This document shows, piece after piece, positions 23,480 through 32,570 of a DNA stretch of 64,000 nt. Below the pieces are notes generated by a model. The model worked only from the letters and a program-made list of their open reading frames with translations. It was not told the DNA's origin and ran no database searches. A program made the translations under genes and the position numbers. The number at the start of each line of letters is the position of its first letter. Positions within the stretch are counted from its first letter, which is position 1. Source of the DNA: Paracentrotus lividus. Taxonomy: Eukaryota; Echinodermata; Echinoidea; Camarodonta; Echinidae. Location of the stretch: positions 18,894,046 to 18,958,045 of the forward strand of contig CALNVZ010003433.1 of NCBI GenBank assembly GCA_940671915.1, in the 5' to 3' direction.

Positions 23480-26400
23480 ATAAAAAATAAAATTGTTGAA
23501 CATATTGCAGCAAATATCAGGGGAGGGGTGCAATTCCCCATGCCATTGTAGAGTTAAAGGGTAAAATCCCCAATTGACCTAGTGACATGGCAGGACCATA
23601 ATTTGACCTCCTTCTGTGAACCAAAGAATTACACCCTCTTGTATGTTTTTTGTTCATTTTCCTTGACAGATGTGCCCTGACATTTGGAGACAGTACCATT
23701 TAACAGTAAGTATGTTTCATTTAACCTAAAAAGTATAGGAAAATATCTTGTTTTTAGTGACAGGTTTGCATTATCTTTTGATCTAAAATATTGTAAATAA
23801 GACATGAAAAGAAAAAACAAACAAAACACAATAAACATGTTATTGACAAATTTGAATTTATTTTACATTAATGTACATTATTAAGGCGGTCTTCAAGGAA
23901 AACAGTTTGAATGAAACAATTGAAACCTTGATAATTGGGATTGGAAATTAAAATAGAAATAGGCCTTATCAATTTTTTTTTTTTTTTTTCATTTTGGATT
24001 TAGCAAGTTTTGTTGCAAGGCTTTGAAGCTTTAATTTGTACAGGGTCATTGAATATTTTATTTTCTCAAAACAATGTAAGTAAAACTAGAATATTTTTGG
24101 TACCAATTTGAGGAACAAAACACTGCATTTGGACAATTGAAAATGGCTGTACTACTGTTTAAATGCAAGTAGGTTAGGTTTTGTCTGTTCTATATTAAAC
24201 ATATCTAATCATCAAAGTAAACAGAGAGATGGTTGATTTAGAGACTCATTCTACATGTATGTTATATCTCTGTTTTTACAAGACGGAGCATGGTCCTATA
24301 ATACAACCAAACAAGAAACATCATCAAAGCAAAAGAAGAGACGTGTATTGCAGCAACTGCAGTAAGAAAGGCCACAGGTTTTATGTAAGTATTGGATCTT
24401 GAGAAAGGTGGTTTATGCCTTTGGTCACAATTGGTCATGGCCGTTTTTACAAGTGCTTGTCCCTCAGCCTTAATCGAAATGCTGCCAACTCTTTCAATCA
24501 TGAGCATTTTGCCATGCTTGCAGCTACGTTGCTCCTGCGTGCCAGAAAATATGTATACCTCATTGCGTCCAAGTAAGGTTGAAGGCAGATGCATGACCGG
24601 TTGTGATCATGGTATTATACTGTGTTCAATATTTTCATTCTGCCCCTACTGAAAAGCATCTTAAAGCCAGTACGAACTAACAGCTTCGTATAGCACCACC
24701 TCAAGTCCTTAACTTCTCGATTCTGCCCTGATTCCTAACCCATACTGCAACATCCTGATAGTGTAGTCTTATAACTCAGGCTCATTTGAATGAAAACATA
24801 CTTTTTTACTTCTCAATGAATGCACACCGTGATAAGTATGTTGCCAAGTAGCAAAACATATACTTTTTCCCCTCAAAACATTATAGTTTCCCAATACAAA
24901 TCAAATTGTAGGTTAATTTATACACCGTTTTGTTAATAGATATCTCAAAAGGGTATACTTTAAGACTAGCTATTTATAACACACAGTCAATGAGAGTGTT
25001 GCTCAGTTCGCTCTCGCTTTATTGTGTTTAAAATTTAAATTACATGATGTACATTTTGTATAGGTTCTTTTGTTATTTTGATCATTTCTAGACATGCGAA
25101 GAGATGTCACTTACAAATTTAAAAGCTTTCCTGTGACTCCACCCAGCTTTACCTTTCATGAGGGCTGTCATAATTGTCTTATCAGCCTGTCACAACATGG
25201 AGGGCCTTCCTTGTCTTTGCCTGTCTGCAAGTGACACTATATCAAACTTACTGAATACTGTATACTGGCTAATGTCTCTGTCATACCAGCTTGATGTATC
25301 CTTCTTTCAAAGTAGTGTTCTAACCTTGCCATCAATTGGCCAGTCGAATCTCCTGTTGCTGGCATTGCTCTATGGAACCTCTTCTGGAGGTTGTCTGCAG
25401 ACATCTGGTATCTATGATGGAGAGGAGTCCTTCAGAGTAGAATAATTTGTAGTGTCATCTGGTACCAACCTACCGTAAACTTCCAAAACCTTCCTTTGGA
25501 GAAGAGCACCTTAATTTACAGCCCAACAATCTGGTTGCCATCTCTGGTTATTGGCGAATCTTTTAAAACACCCTAAGTGAGCATCTACTTTGTCTCTGCT
25601 TTCGTCAAAGTATAATATTGATGTTTATTTTTATACTTTTGCATTTTTACATGCTCAAAATTATTTATGCCCTTTGTCAATAGAAATATAAAATAAAGTA
25701 TCAGAACCAATACCGATGAATAAATTTGAATTGAATTGAATTGAATTGAATTGAATAGTCAGATACAAAGCATTGGATCAAAGATTCCAGGTGGTTTCTA
25801 TACATGTAGCTGCTCACAAGGGTTTGGCAGAGCTCCACAGACATTTTGGCCCACTCTTCCATGTTGTAGACCTCTATTTCTGACAGGTCAGTGAGCCTGC
25901 GGCCATGTAGCTAATCTTGAGGATTTTCTTTAATTTTTTAATGGGTTCAGGTCCAGGCTTTTGGTTGGCCGTGGTAGCACATCCTCATTTTTTTCCTGAA
26001 TCCATTTCTCGACTACCTTTGCAGTATGTGTAGGGTCATTGTCCTGTTCGTATGTCCAGTTGGGCTGTGACAGAGATTTTTGCGGACTGCCACATTGTGT
26101 CGTCCAGAATTACGATGTCCTGCTCTTCCTTCATAATATTCTCTACCCTTACAGGATAACCTGCTGAGAAGCAACCCCAAAGCATGATTATCCTAATACT
26201 TCATGTTGCCGTTGACAAATTGTGTTTTTTATTTAATGCTTACCTGTGCCTATCAAAAGAAACTGCCTAGTGTCAAAAGAGCTCTATCTTTGTCTCATCT
26301 GACCATACAATTGATGACCAGATGTTTTGATGCTCTCTGGGAAATTCAAATCGAGCTTTAGAATGGTCTTCAGTTAGGAGCAAGGTCTTTTTTGGATGAT

Positions 26401-29400
26401 GACAGTGTAGCCCTCCCTTGTGAGATCAACAGCAAATGCTGTATGCTGAAACCTTGGTGTTCACTTCACCTAAATTGTTCTGAAGAGCCTGTTGTTTTAT
26501 GATTAAAGAAAACCTCTTGGTATATTTTCTTGGCATCTTAGTCCATTCATTTTTAGAAATGGTTTCTTAGCCTTTCCCATTTTTGAGGGCATTCACAGTT
26601 CTCATTTGGATGTTGTGGCTGAGTTCCTTAGTTTTCGTCATGCTTATATCAACTAATGAAGATTCCACAACAGATTTTATCTTATGACTGTAGTAATAAA
26701 CAGCAAATATGTACATGTAATATGCTACATTCATAAAGAACAGTCCTTTTCATTTTAATTAAGGTTACATATCATTTATATTGCTATTTTTTTTAATTGA
26801 AGGACTGCCGTTCAGAAAAGTTTGATGAGTTTGTGATGTTCACCTACGACAAGGTGTGTGTGTATGACAGGAAACATATCGGAAAGATGGTATTCCCTTC
26901 AGAGAACAAGAATGCTGACTACCTCAAACTCTGTAGAGAACGCAAGAATAAGCTGACCTCATCGACTAAAGTTCAAGGTTTGTCATAGCTGATTATTTTA
27001 GAAAAGTTTTTTTAAGGGGATGTTGGGCGTCTATTATCTGCAAAAGTAAATTATTTGAACATGTGTAGTGGAGCCATCTTGATAGCATTTGAAAGACGGT
27101 GTATTCGGCAGAGAACAATAATTATGAATATCTAAAACTCTTGTGAGGACACAGGAGCGACCCAAACCTTGTCGACAAAAGTTAAAAACTTGATATTTTT
27201 TTCACAGCAGACTGTTCAGATTTTTATTCTTTTGTTATTTACCTGAACAAAATATGTAGACTTCATGTGGTACCTGATGGGCCATGTGCTAAGCCTGTAG
27301 GAAAGATAATCCAGTGGTCAATGTGCTAAATAAAATATTTTTGAAGTCATTGCAAAAGGAAAGCCTGTTAAATTTTTACCCTGATAAAGATTTAGTTTCC
27401 CTGTACAAATAAAATTGTGGGCTAATTTCTTCATTGCATTATTACTAGTTATTTCAAAAAGTATATTTTAAGACTAGCTATCTATAACACACTGTCATTG
27501 AGAGACCACACACATTATTGATCAGTTTGCTCTCGCTTTATATGCACAAGTTACTGTAAACAACAGCTTTTTATGTATGCTCACATTTGTATAGGTACCT
27601 CATGCACTGGGAAATTAAATCAAACTTATCAAAATAAGACGCTTTATATCGCCATCATCACCACGTAATCATTGTCACCTTCATCATCACTATAATCATC
27701 ATCATCATAATCATCATCACCATCATCACCACAACCATCACCACCATCATCAACATCATCATCATCACTATCGTCACCACCATCTGATTTTATTGGTATT
27801 AGTGATACATGTATCATGAGTATAATGAGTATAAGAAAAATATTAATTTTGAGAAATTGTTTTCAAAACATTTTCTGTCCTAGGTGATGAACCAAAGAGC
27901 ATCATTATTGAAGATGAACCACCTCCCACCAAGAAACAAAAGGTAGGTAGAAGCATAAGATGTAAAAGGACTTATTACAGAAGAGTAAGATTAACACGTA
28001 GCAGTAAATACAGAATCTTTAAAGGATCAAAATAAATTGGATCTTCTTTCTTAAATTGGCACCAATTTTTTTTTCCATCCCTACTGGACAATATGTATGG
28101 TCTGATACCATATTCTATGAACTAGTAGGGGGTGACTACATCTACTAATATACCCCTGTTGGTGCCGTTGGGGGGGGGGGGTCTGTCCTAAATTGTATTA
28201 TCTTCTGAAACCTCTTGCACTTGGTATAATTAGTATCAGGATCTTATAAAATTACAAGAACATTGCTTATCAATGGGCTTGAGTGCAATTGATTGGCACA
28301 TAGAGACTTGAAATGAGTGCATAGGGTAAAATGTCTAATACCTAAGGATCTAAAAATCAAATATGATGATCTTGATTGCAATTAGACGAAATGAGGTACA
28401 GTCCTCTCCTGGTGTAATAAGGTGTTCTGGACCATGCCAATTACCTTGACATAACAAAATCTTGCTATATAATGGACACATAGACACATGTGTGATATAC
28501 ATCGCTTGAAATTTGGACCAGGAAAACAGCCTCATTATATTAAAATTTTATCTCTCGTTATAACAGGAATAGATTGTAGTACGTGTATAAACATACATTG
28601 TACCTTGATCTTAACAATAGTTATGCAATTAAATCATGATTTTGAAAAATTATGTCTTTTTCATTCCCCACATATTTCTACATTCCATTCTGATGCAATA
28701 ATACTTTAACCTACAGCTCGGGCTAAAATTATTAGACTAAGCTCTTTGTCATAAGTATTTTTTTAGTGTTTTTATCTTTGGAATAAGATCAAGAGACAGG
28801 ATGCAAAAACACAAGCTAGTTAGCAAGAGAGAACTCTTTGAATTCTTGAAGCTAGATGGGTTTGAATGAAAAGAGAGAATAAACCCTTGGTCTAATAATT
28901 TTTGCTGGAGTTGTATTTTGTATTAATTCCATATATTAGAATAAAGTGATTGTTATTGCTATTATTCCAAAGCTCACTGAGGAGGAAAAGGGCAGAGAAG
29001 AAGAGGCAAGTAGTACTCCGCAAGAAGAGAACAGTGAGAATAACGAACGGAACAATGTCCAAATTTTTGTCAGAAAACCAGAAGCGTCAAGTAGTATGCA
29101 ACAAGAACCGATTAGCCAAGATACAGAGACAATTTATACTCCACAAGAAGCAATCGGCGAGAATAATGAGCTGAACGATGTCCACACGTTTCACAGAAAG
29201 CAGGATGAACCAAATGCAGACCAAACGTTTGGAAGAACAACAGTTTTCAGGGGCAACAAAAGTCAGACTTTGGAGCAGGAGGACGAACCAGTCTTGGTCC
29301 CGAGCAAAACTCAACGGAAAGTGGCTAAGACAGTTTCTGAAGAAAATGTCGGTATGAAAATTTCCATTAATAATAAGGAAAAGGGAACTGTCCATAAATT

Positions 29401-30628
29401 TGTCCGAACAAGATTATTTGGAGGTAAGAGAGGCAGGGCTTGGGCAGAGCAGGAGGATGTAGTCATAACTCCAAGCAGGAAGAAACAGAAGAAGCCAAAA
29501 GAAACCAACACAGCACCTACAAGGCAGTTCAAGGCGCAGAAAAGGGCAGAGAGAATTGAACTCTTGACACAAAGCATAGTGTCTCAAGGCGGAGCCATAA
29601 GGCTTACCAACGAGGAGATAAAAGCACAGGAAAAGGCGAGGAAATTGGAAGAGCAAAATACACTTGGGGAAATAAGCATACATGTACATGTAGGATCTAA
29701 AGGGGGATCCAAAAAGCTTTCAAAGGGGGAGAGAAAGGCACTTAGAAGCGCGGAGATGAAAGCAGAGTGTACTGTACGTCTGCAAGAAAAGATGCACATA
29801 ATGTCTCAAGGTGGATCAGTGAAGCTTTCTAAGAAACAGAAGAAGGAATATAAGAAGTTGCTTCAAGAGCAAAAGAGAAAAGACGCTCTGTCAACTGGAC
29901 TGATCACACCGGAGATTGAACACAATGTACATCAGAAACTTGCTGAAGCCAGGGATATAAAACACTCTGCAACACTAGCTATGAATGCAGTGAAACGACA
30001 AATAAAAGCAGCCCTAACAAAAAAGAAAGAGAAAGAGCCACCTGCTTCTATGTCAAAATCAGAGAAGAAAAAATGGAACAAGAAAATTAGAAAAGAACAG
30101 AATAAAGAGGTCAGGTTGGCATTGAAAGATAAACTGAAAACAGATGAAAAAGTAAAGAATGTAGATAAGGTCTTAAAAAATGCGAGGAAGTTATGTAGAG
30201 ATGTAAACAAGCTGAAGGGTAGAATGTACACTGTACCCACAGGACACCTACCTGGTTTACCTTCACAGGAGCAGTATCCTGTCATTGATGATCCGGGTTA
30301 TGCTATGTCCCATAGAGGGTTTAACCTAGACTATCGTTTGTTGGAAGGCACACATCATCGCGACACCCATTTCTTTGAAGACACGCATTATCATGACAAT
30401 CATTGGAGCATGTCCGAGACAGCTCCATGGGAAGAAGCCTTCCCACGTAGTGATGTCTCGTATAACAACTATCGTTCCTTTGTTGATCAACCGTATGGCT
30501 ATGGTTCTGCAGATGTTCCATACAACAACAGCCATTCCTTGACAGTTCCACCTGCACCTGCGATGACCAATTCAAGGCACAAAAAGTGGATGAGGGAGGG
30601 TTATGAACCAACCGAAACAAAGCAATGA
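16169..30628 (+). CDS. ZCCHC7: ZCCHC7/Air1-Air2-like zinc-knuckle protein (TRAMP complex subunit), spliced; exon-A isoform
   Basis: The exons join as 16169-17245, 18118-18295, 22612-22751, 23670-23705, 24283-24384, 26803-26977, 27884-27942 and 28973-30628. All junctions are GT-AG and all phases fit, giving 1140 residues. Five CCHC knuckles lie at about residues 390-403, 412-425, 430-443, 454-467 and 500-513. An IWRQYHLT motif sits between knuckles 4 and 5, where Air1/Air2/ZCCHC7 carry the conserved IWRxY linker. The start MYGGDEDE and a later LYRQVHYD segment resemble the vertebrate ZCCHC7 N-terminus. Family members bind RNA and tether a non-canonical poly(A) polymerase and the Mtr4 helicase in the nucleus or nucleolus for exosome decay. 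The lysine-rich C-terminus (residues 590-1140) is much longer than the vertebrate tail (human ZCCHC7 is about half this length). A first non-coding exon must exist upstream of the acceptor at 16131-16132; it was not located. Confidence 0.85.
17335..17506. mobile_element. Short palindromic MITE in intron
   Basis: The left arm CTGGGCTGTGTTTCACCAAG pairs with the right arm CTTGGTGTAACAGCCCCAG. The interior is AT-rich and weakly palindromic (GACTTTACAAACAAC versus GTTATTTGTAACG). No coding capacity. Confidence 0.7.
18118..18295 (+). CDS. ZCCHC7: ZCCHC7-like exon: knuckle 1 and first half of knuckle 2
   Basis: The acceptor TTTTTGGACAG precedes 18118 and the donor AGAG/GTATGT follows 18295. It encodes a basic lead (NSGKNKGKRKGG), then PGRYFVQSRQKHIRCHNC, completing knuckle 1 (C-x2-C-x4-H-x4-C), and CVLCGKR, which starts knuckle 2. 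The exon ends in phase 1 and splits the glycine before the knuckle-2 histidine. Confidence 0.9.
18296..20940. other. Intron; no further exon seen
   Basis: This is the first part of the 4.3-kb intron between knuckle exons. It contains a poly-G run near 19110-19121 and a GC-rich patch (19140-19220), ACATGTA-rich sequence (19680-19850), and no splice-bounded frame with similarity to the gene. Confidence 0.5.
20950..21185 (+). repeat. Tandem repeat of about 60 bp, four copies
   Basis: Each unit carries TTTTCTTTTGTACTGC, CTTGTTAGGCAAGCACAAAG, GGTTATACTGTAT and ATCATGGCATG, starting near 20952, 21008, 21069 and 21136. The first unit lies next to an AGTGCGTCCCAGA word (20927-20940) that matches the terminus of the mariner-type element at 10457. 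Confidence 0.8.
21190..22600. other. Intron; no further exon seen
   Basis: The 90-codon frame near 21905-22177 and its antisense partner (22076-22327) are not recognised and lack splice context. No other supported feature. Confidence 0.5.
22612..22751 (+). CDS. ZCCHC7: ZCCHC7-like exon: knuckles 2 (end), 3 and 4 (start)
   Basis: The acceptor ATGGTCAG precedes 22612 and the donor AAG/GTAATC follows 22751. It encodes GHTDRYC (end of knuckle 2), CFNCSLPGHQSRSC (knuckle 3, complete) and CSRCQMNGHLRK (knuckle 4 without its last Cys). Phase 1 in, phase 0 out. Confidence 0.9.
22752..23669. other. Intron; poly-C/poly-A run near 23451-23490
   Basis: No gene-like frame. A C-run directly followed by an A-run marks 23451-23481. 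Confidence 0.5.
23670..23705 (+). CDS. ZCCHC7: ZCCHC7-like 36-bp microexon: last Cys of knuckle 4 and IWRQY motif
   Basis: The exon encodes only MCPDIWRQYHLT, between the acceptor CTTGACAG and the donor ACA/GTAAGT, phase 0 on both sides. The Cys completes knuckle 4. IWRQYHL matches the IWRxY linker known in Air1/Air2/ZCCHC7, which in yeast Air2 contacts the poly(A) polymerase partner. Too short for open-frame scanning; found by following the family alignment. Confidence 0.9.
24283..24384 (+). CDS. ZCCHC7: ZCCHC7-like exon: linker and knuckle 5 (most)
   Basis: The acceptor TTTTTACAAG precedes 24283 and the donor TAT/GTAAGT follows 24384. It encodes 34 residues, including a basic linker (NKKHHQSKRRD) and YCSNCSKKGHRFY, three of the four zinc ligands of knuckle 5. 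Phase 0 on both sides. Confidence 0.9.
24885..25045. repeat. Intronic repeat Z, copy 1
   Basis: AGTTTCCC followed by ACAAAT, then ATATCTCAAAAGGGTATACTTTAAGACTAGCTA and GCTCGCTTTAT-type words match 27398-27560 in the same order. The two copies flank the Tc1 remnant and the knuckle-5 exon. Shared words are shorter than 20 bases but are numerous and collinear. Confidence 0.65.
25100..25768. other. Intron; possible LINE 3' end with (GAATT)n tail
   Basis: AT-rich sequence ends with ATGAATAAATTTGAATTG and a pentanucleotide GAATT array (25728-25757), a common 3' tail of LINEs. A 95-codon frame at 25158-25445 precedes it but shows no recognisable reverse-transcriptase motif, so a LINE origin is only suspected. 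Confidence 0.3.
25769..26641 (-). pseudogene. Dead Tc1-like transposase in intron
   Basis: Read on the minus strand from the ATG at 26641: MTKTKELSHNIQM ... ALKNGKG is the N-terminus of fish/urchin-type Tc1 transposases. Downstream, ARFEFPREHQNIWSSIVWSD-ETK corresponds to the WxxVLWSDETK block with the first catalytic Asp. YEQDNDPTHTAKVVEKWIQ-like sequence (near 25995-26060) is the QDNDPKHTA block with the second Asp. Frames change several times and stop codons interrupt (for example right after NGKG), so the copy is inactive. Its terminal repeats are not obvious. It lies antisense in the intron between the fifth and sixth coding exons. Confidence 0.85.
26803..26977 (+). CDS. ZCCHC7: ZCCHC7-like exon: last Cys of knuckle 5 and conserved tail
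   Basis: The acceptor TTTTAATTGAAG precedes 26803 and the donor CAAG/GTTTGT follows 26977. It encodes DCRSEKFDEFVMFTYDKV and onward; the Cys is the last zinc ligand of knuckle 5, and the following segment corresponds to the vertebrate CPEREVYD...YDDKY region. Phase 0 in, phase 1 out. Confidence 0.88.
27398..27560. repeat. Intronic repeat Z, copy 2
   Basis: Partner of 24885-25045; contains TATATTTTAAGACTAGCTAT, CTATAACACACTGTCA and GCTCTCGCTTTAT. Confidence 0.65.
27640..27785. repeat. (CAT/CAC)n trinucleotide microsatellite
   Basis: About 145 bases of ATC/ACC repeats with interruptions. Intronic. Confidence 0.9.
27884..27942 (+). CDS. ZCCHC7: ZCCHC7-like exon: acidic-basic linker with KKQK signal
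   Basis: The acceptor CTGTCCTAG precedes 27884 and the donor AAAAG/GTAGGT follows 27942. It encodes GDEPKSIIIEDEPPPTKKQK, with a SUMO-interaction-like IIIEDE and a short basic cluster. Phase 1 in, phase 0 out; the phase fits both exon A and exon B downstream. Confidence 0.85.
28714..28913. mobile_element. 200-bp MITE with TA target duplication, Tc1/mariner type
   Basis: The left end is CAGCTCGGGCTAAAATTATT and onward to AGACTAAG. The right end, reversed, is CAACTCCAGCAAAAATTATT and onward to AGACCAAG, about 28 bp of imperfect inverted repeat. TA occurs on each side (28712-28713 and 28914-28915). It ends only 59 bp before the first base of exon A, so it contributes to the region where the branch point should lie. 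Confidence 0.85.
28973..30628 (+). CDS. ZCCHC7-like terminal exon A, lysine-rich with internal repeats
   Basis: It follows the acceptor ATTCCAAAG and continues in phase 0 from the KKQK exon for 551 residues to a TGA. Two diverged repeat pairs are visible in the first third: TPQEENSENNERNNVQIFVRK / TPQEAIGENNELNDVHTFHRK, and a TFGRTTVF...EQEDEPVLVPSK / KFVRTRLF...EQEDVVITPSRK pair. The middle third has three copies of an SQGG-x-[IV]-[RK]-L-[ST]-K unit of about 45 residues (from QSIVSQGGAIRLT to SQGGSVKLSKKQKK), each followed by a charged helix. A Lys/Glu-rich coiled-coil-like segment follows, and the last 130 residues are rich in His, Tyr and Asn. It is probably nuclear (many KKxKK clusters). 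Its first codons are not recognisable in vertebrate ZCCHC7. An ATTAAA at 30693-30698 could serve as poly(A) signal. Confidence 0.75.
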   Translation, partial: LTEEEKGREEEASSTPQEENSENNERNNVQIFVRKPEASSSMQQEPISQDTETIYTPQEAIGENNELNDVHTFHRKQDEPNADQTFGRTTVFRGNKSQTLEQEDEPVLVPSKTQRKVAKTVSEENVGMKISINNKEKGTVHKFVRTRLFGGKRGRAWAEQEDVVITPSRKKQKKPKETNTAPTRQFKAQKRAERIELLTQSIVSQGGAIRLTNEEIKAQEKARKLEEQNTLGEISIHVHVGSKGGSKKLSKGERKALRSAEMKAECTVRLQEKMHIMSQGGSVKLSKKQKKEYKKLLQEQKRKDALSTGLITPEIEHNVHQKLAEARDIKHSATLAMNAVKRQIKAALTKKKEKEPPASMSKSEKKKWNKKIRKEQNKEVRLALKDKLKTDEKVKNVDKVLKNARKLCRDVNKLKGRMYTVPTGHLPGLPSQEQYPVIDDPGYAMSHRGFNLDYRLLEGTHHRDTHFFEDTHYHDNHWSMSETAPWEEAFPRSDVSYNNYRSFVDQPYGYGSADVPYNNSHSLTVPPAPAMTNSRHKKWMREGYEPTETKQ

Positions 30629-30781
30629 CATTGAAGGAGTGCTGCCAAATGCTGGGAAGAATGTTGAATCTACCTCTCAATTTCTATGTTTTATTAAAGT
30701 CAGGTTTATTGTCAAGTTAGAAGTGCCATTTAATTTTCTCCCTGTCTCCTATTTTTTCTGGACATTGTTCTTTCTACACAG

Positions 30782-32425
30782 AGATTTCTTGATATTGATG
30801 AACGAGATGATGATGATGGAGGGGAGAGTATTAACAACAATGAACAACAGCCGACAAGAAAGAGAGACAAAATTATCAAGGGCAGGAACAAGGACAAAAC
30901 CCAGACAGAGACAACAGATTTGCCAAAGCTTTCTTCTGCTGATATTGGTCTCCCTGGATCTGTTCCTGAGGGAAAGAGAGGTGATGTATCTGTTATGACT
31001 ATTGCCGAACAGCAACTGAGCAAAAATAATTGGAAGTCTCAAATAGAAGTAGAAAATGTCCCAAAGTCCAGAGGTAAGAAGGCCAAAGCGAGCAGGAAGA
31101 ACAGAACCCTGACAGAACCAACAGATTTCCCAAAAGTGCTTTCCTCTGAAATTGGTCTCACTGGATTTGTACCTCGGGGCAAGAGACATGATGTTTCCCT
31201 GAGGAAGAGCATTACTGAGCAGCATCTGTCCAAAATGAAGAGGAAGTCCCCACCAGAACCAAACAGTGTTCTAATGTTGGGAGGCAAGAAGACCAAAGTG
31301 ATCAATAATGACAGAACCCTTACAGAATCAACCGATTTACCAAAGCTGCATTCCCATGAAATTGCTCTTATCGCAGATAACGTCTCTATTGAACAGGAGC
31401 TGACCAAGAAGAAGAAGTCTCGGCTGGAACCAATTAATGTTCTGAAGATGGGTACCAAAACCCAGGCAGATATGCCAACAACTTCTTCCATTTCTTCTAA
31501 AACTATTCTTACTTTGTCTTTACCCAAGGATATGGGAAATCTTGATTCTCGTAAGACAAATGATGCCATGCAGACAACAAAAAAGAATGTCAGCAAGAAT
31601 GGCCGGTTCACCAAGCGTGATGGTAAAAAGGTTGAAATCAATGAGAAGGTAAGGACTAGTATGGAAATGAATAATGTCCAAAAATCTGGAGGTAAGCAGA
31701 GTGACCAGAAGAAAAGCACCAGAGAAGAAACAAATGTGGTCACAAAATGTAAGGAAGAGACGAAGAAGAAAAAGAAAAAGAAGAAGAAAAAGAAGGAGAG
31801 TCAAGCCCAGACAGAACAAAGCGATGCTGAACATTTAAGAGCTAAAATGGCCCAGGCCAGTTGCAATCAGCAGTCTGTTATAACACATATTAGCAAATCG
31901 GCCAAGAGGAGGAAGCGTCGGAAAGAGGCCATCAAAGATTTACGTGATAGAGATTTGCAAAGCTTATGTCCTTACAAAGTAGAGAACGATATACTTCAAG
32001 CAAGCAAGACAAGGTTATGGGCAAAGAAGGCCTTGAAACCAATAAATCGATCTATTTCAATCTTGAATAAAAAGATTAAAAAAGACAAGGAACAGAATTC
32101 ACCAAATGTACAAGAGAACAGGACTAGTCTTCTGAAAGCAAAGCATAGTGCAAATCTGGCTCTTCAGACAGCAATGCACCAATTCCATGAGGCAAAGAAC
32201 AGAAAGAGGGAGTTTATCAAAGCAGGGGTATCACATGAATTGTTTTTTGAAGCGAAGGAAAAGATGAAGGAGGCTCTAAAAAAAGCAAAGCATCAATGTC
32301 AAGGGTCGGGTTACCAGGGCCATGCGCTGTTAAAGTTGGGATCCTATAGCTTATCAAAAGAACAACGGTTAGAGTTCCTTCGTTATCGTAGTTTAAAACA
32401 AGGCACATTTAACTGGGACCTGTAA
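30782..32425 (+). CDS. Lysine-rich exon B: alternative terminal or internal exon of the ZCCHC7-like gene
   Basis: A strong acceptor (pyrimidine tract then TCTACACAG) precedes 30782, from which the frame RFLDIDERDDDDGG is open for 547 codons, phase 0, matching the KKQK exon donor. The first part holds three copies of a unit of about 50-70 residues starting TE-[TPS]-TD-[LF]-PK and carrying EIGL, a basic K/R block and a GGKK/GTK block. A run of 11 lysines lies in the middle (near 31763-31796), then charged helices. The stop TAA overlaps a consensus donor, GACCT/GTAAGT at 32422, so B may instead splice onward (phase 2). Whether it is used with, or instead of, exon A cannot be decided here. Confidence 0.65.
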   Translation, partial: RFLDIDERDDDDGGESINNNEQQPTRKRDKIIKGRNKDKTQTETTDLPKLSSADIGLPGSVPEGKRGDVSVMTIAEQQLSKNNWKSQIEVENVPKSRGKKAKASRKNRTLTEPTDFPKVLSSEIGLTGFVPRGKRHDVSLRKSITEQHLSKMKRKSPPEPNSVLMLGGKKTKVINNDRTLTESTDLPKLHSHEIALIADNVSIEQELTKKKKSRLEPINVLKMGTKTQADMPTTSSISSKTILTLSLPKDMGNLDSRKTNDAMQTTKKNVSKNGRFTKRDGKKVEINEKVRTSMEMNNVQKSGGKQSDQKKSTREETNVVTKCKEETKKKKKKKKKKKESQAQTEQSDAEHLRAKMAQASCNQQSVITHISKSAKRRKRRKEAIKDLRDRDLQSLCPYKVENDILQASKTRLWAKKALKPINRSISILNKKIKKDKEQNSPNVQENRTSLLKAKHSANLALQTAMHQFHEAKNRKREFIKAGVSHELFFEAKEKMKEALKKAKHQCQGSGYQGHALLKLGSYSLSKEQRLEFLRYRSLKQGTFNWDL

Positions 32426-32570
32426 GTTCTTGTTCTTCTTGATTTGCATGTTCTGTCCTCCTTGGAATAGGAGTAGACTGTATCTAAAAATTTATTAATT
32501 GCATTTATTTCCATTTCTGAATAATTTTGATAATTTTCATAGAAATATTACAGTCAATTATGGAGTATCT

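Noticed and set aside
29087-31834. Many minus-strand frames opposite exons A and B
   Set aside because: Lys/Glu-rich coding DNA gives Phe/Leu/Ser-rich antisense frames; no independent support.
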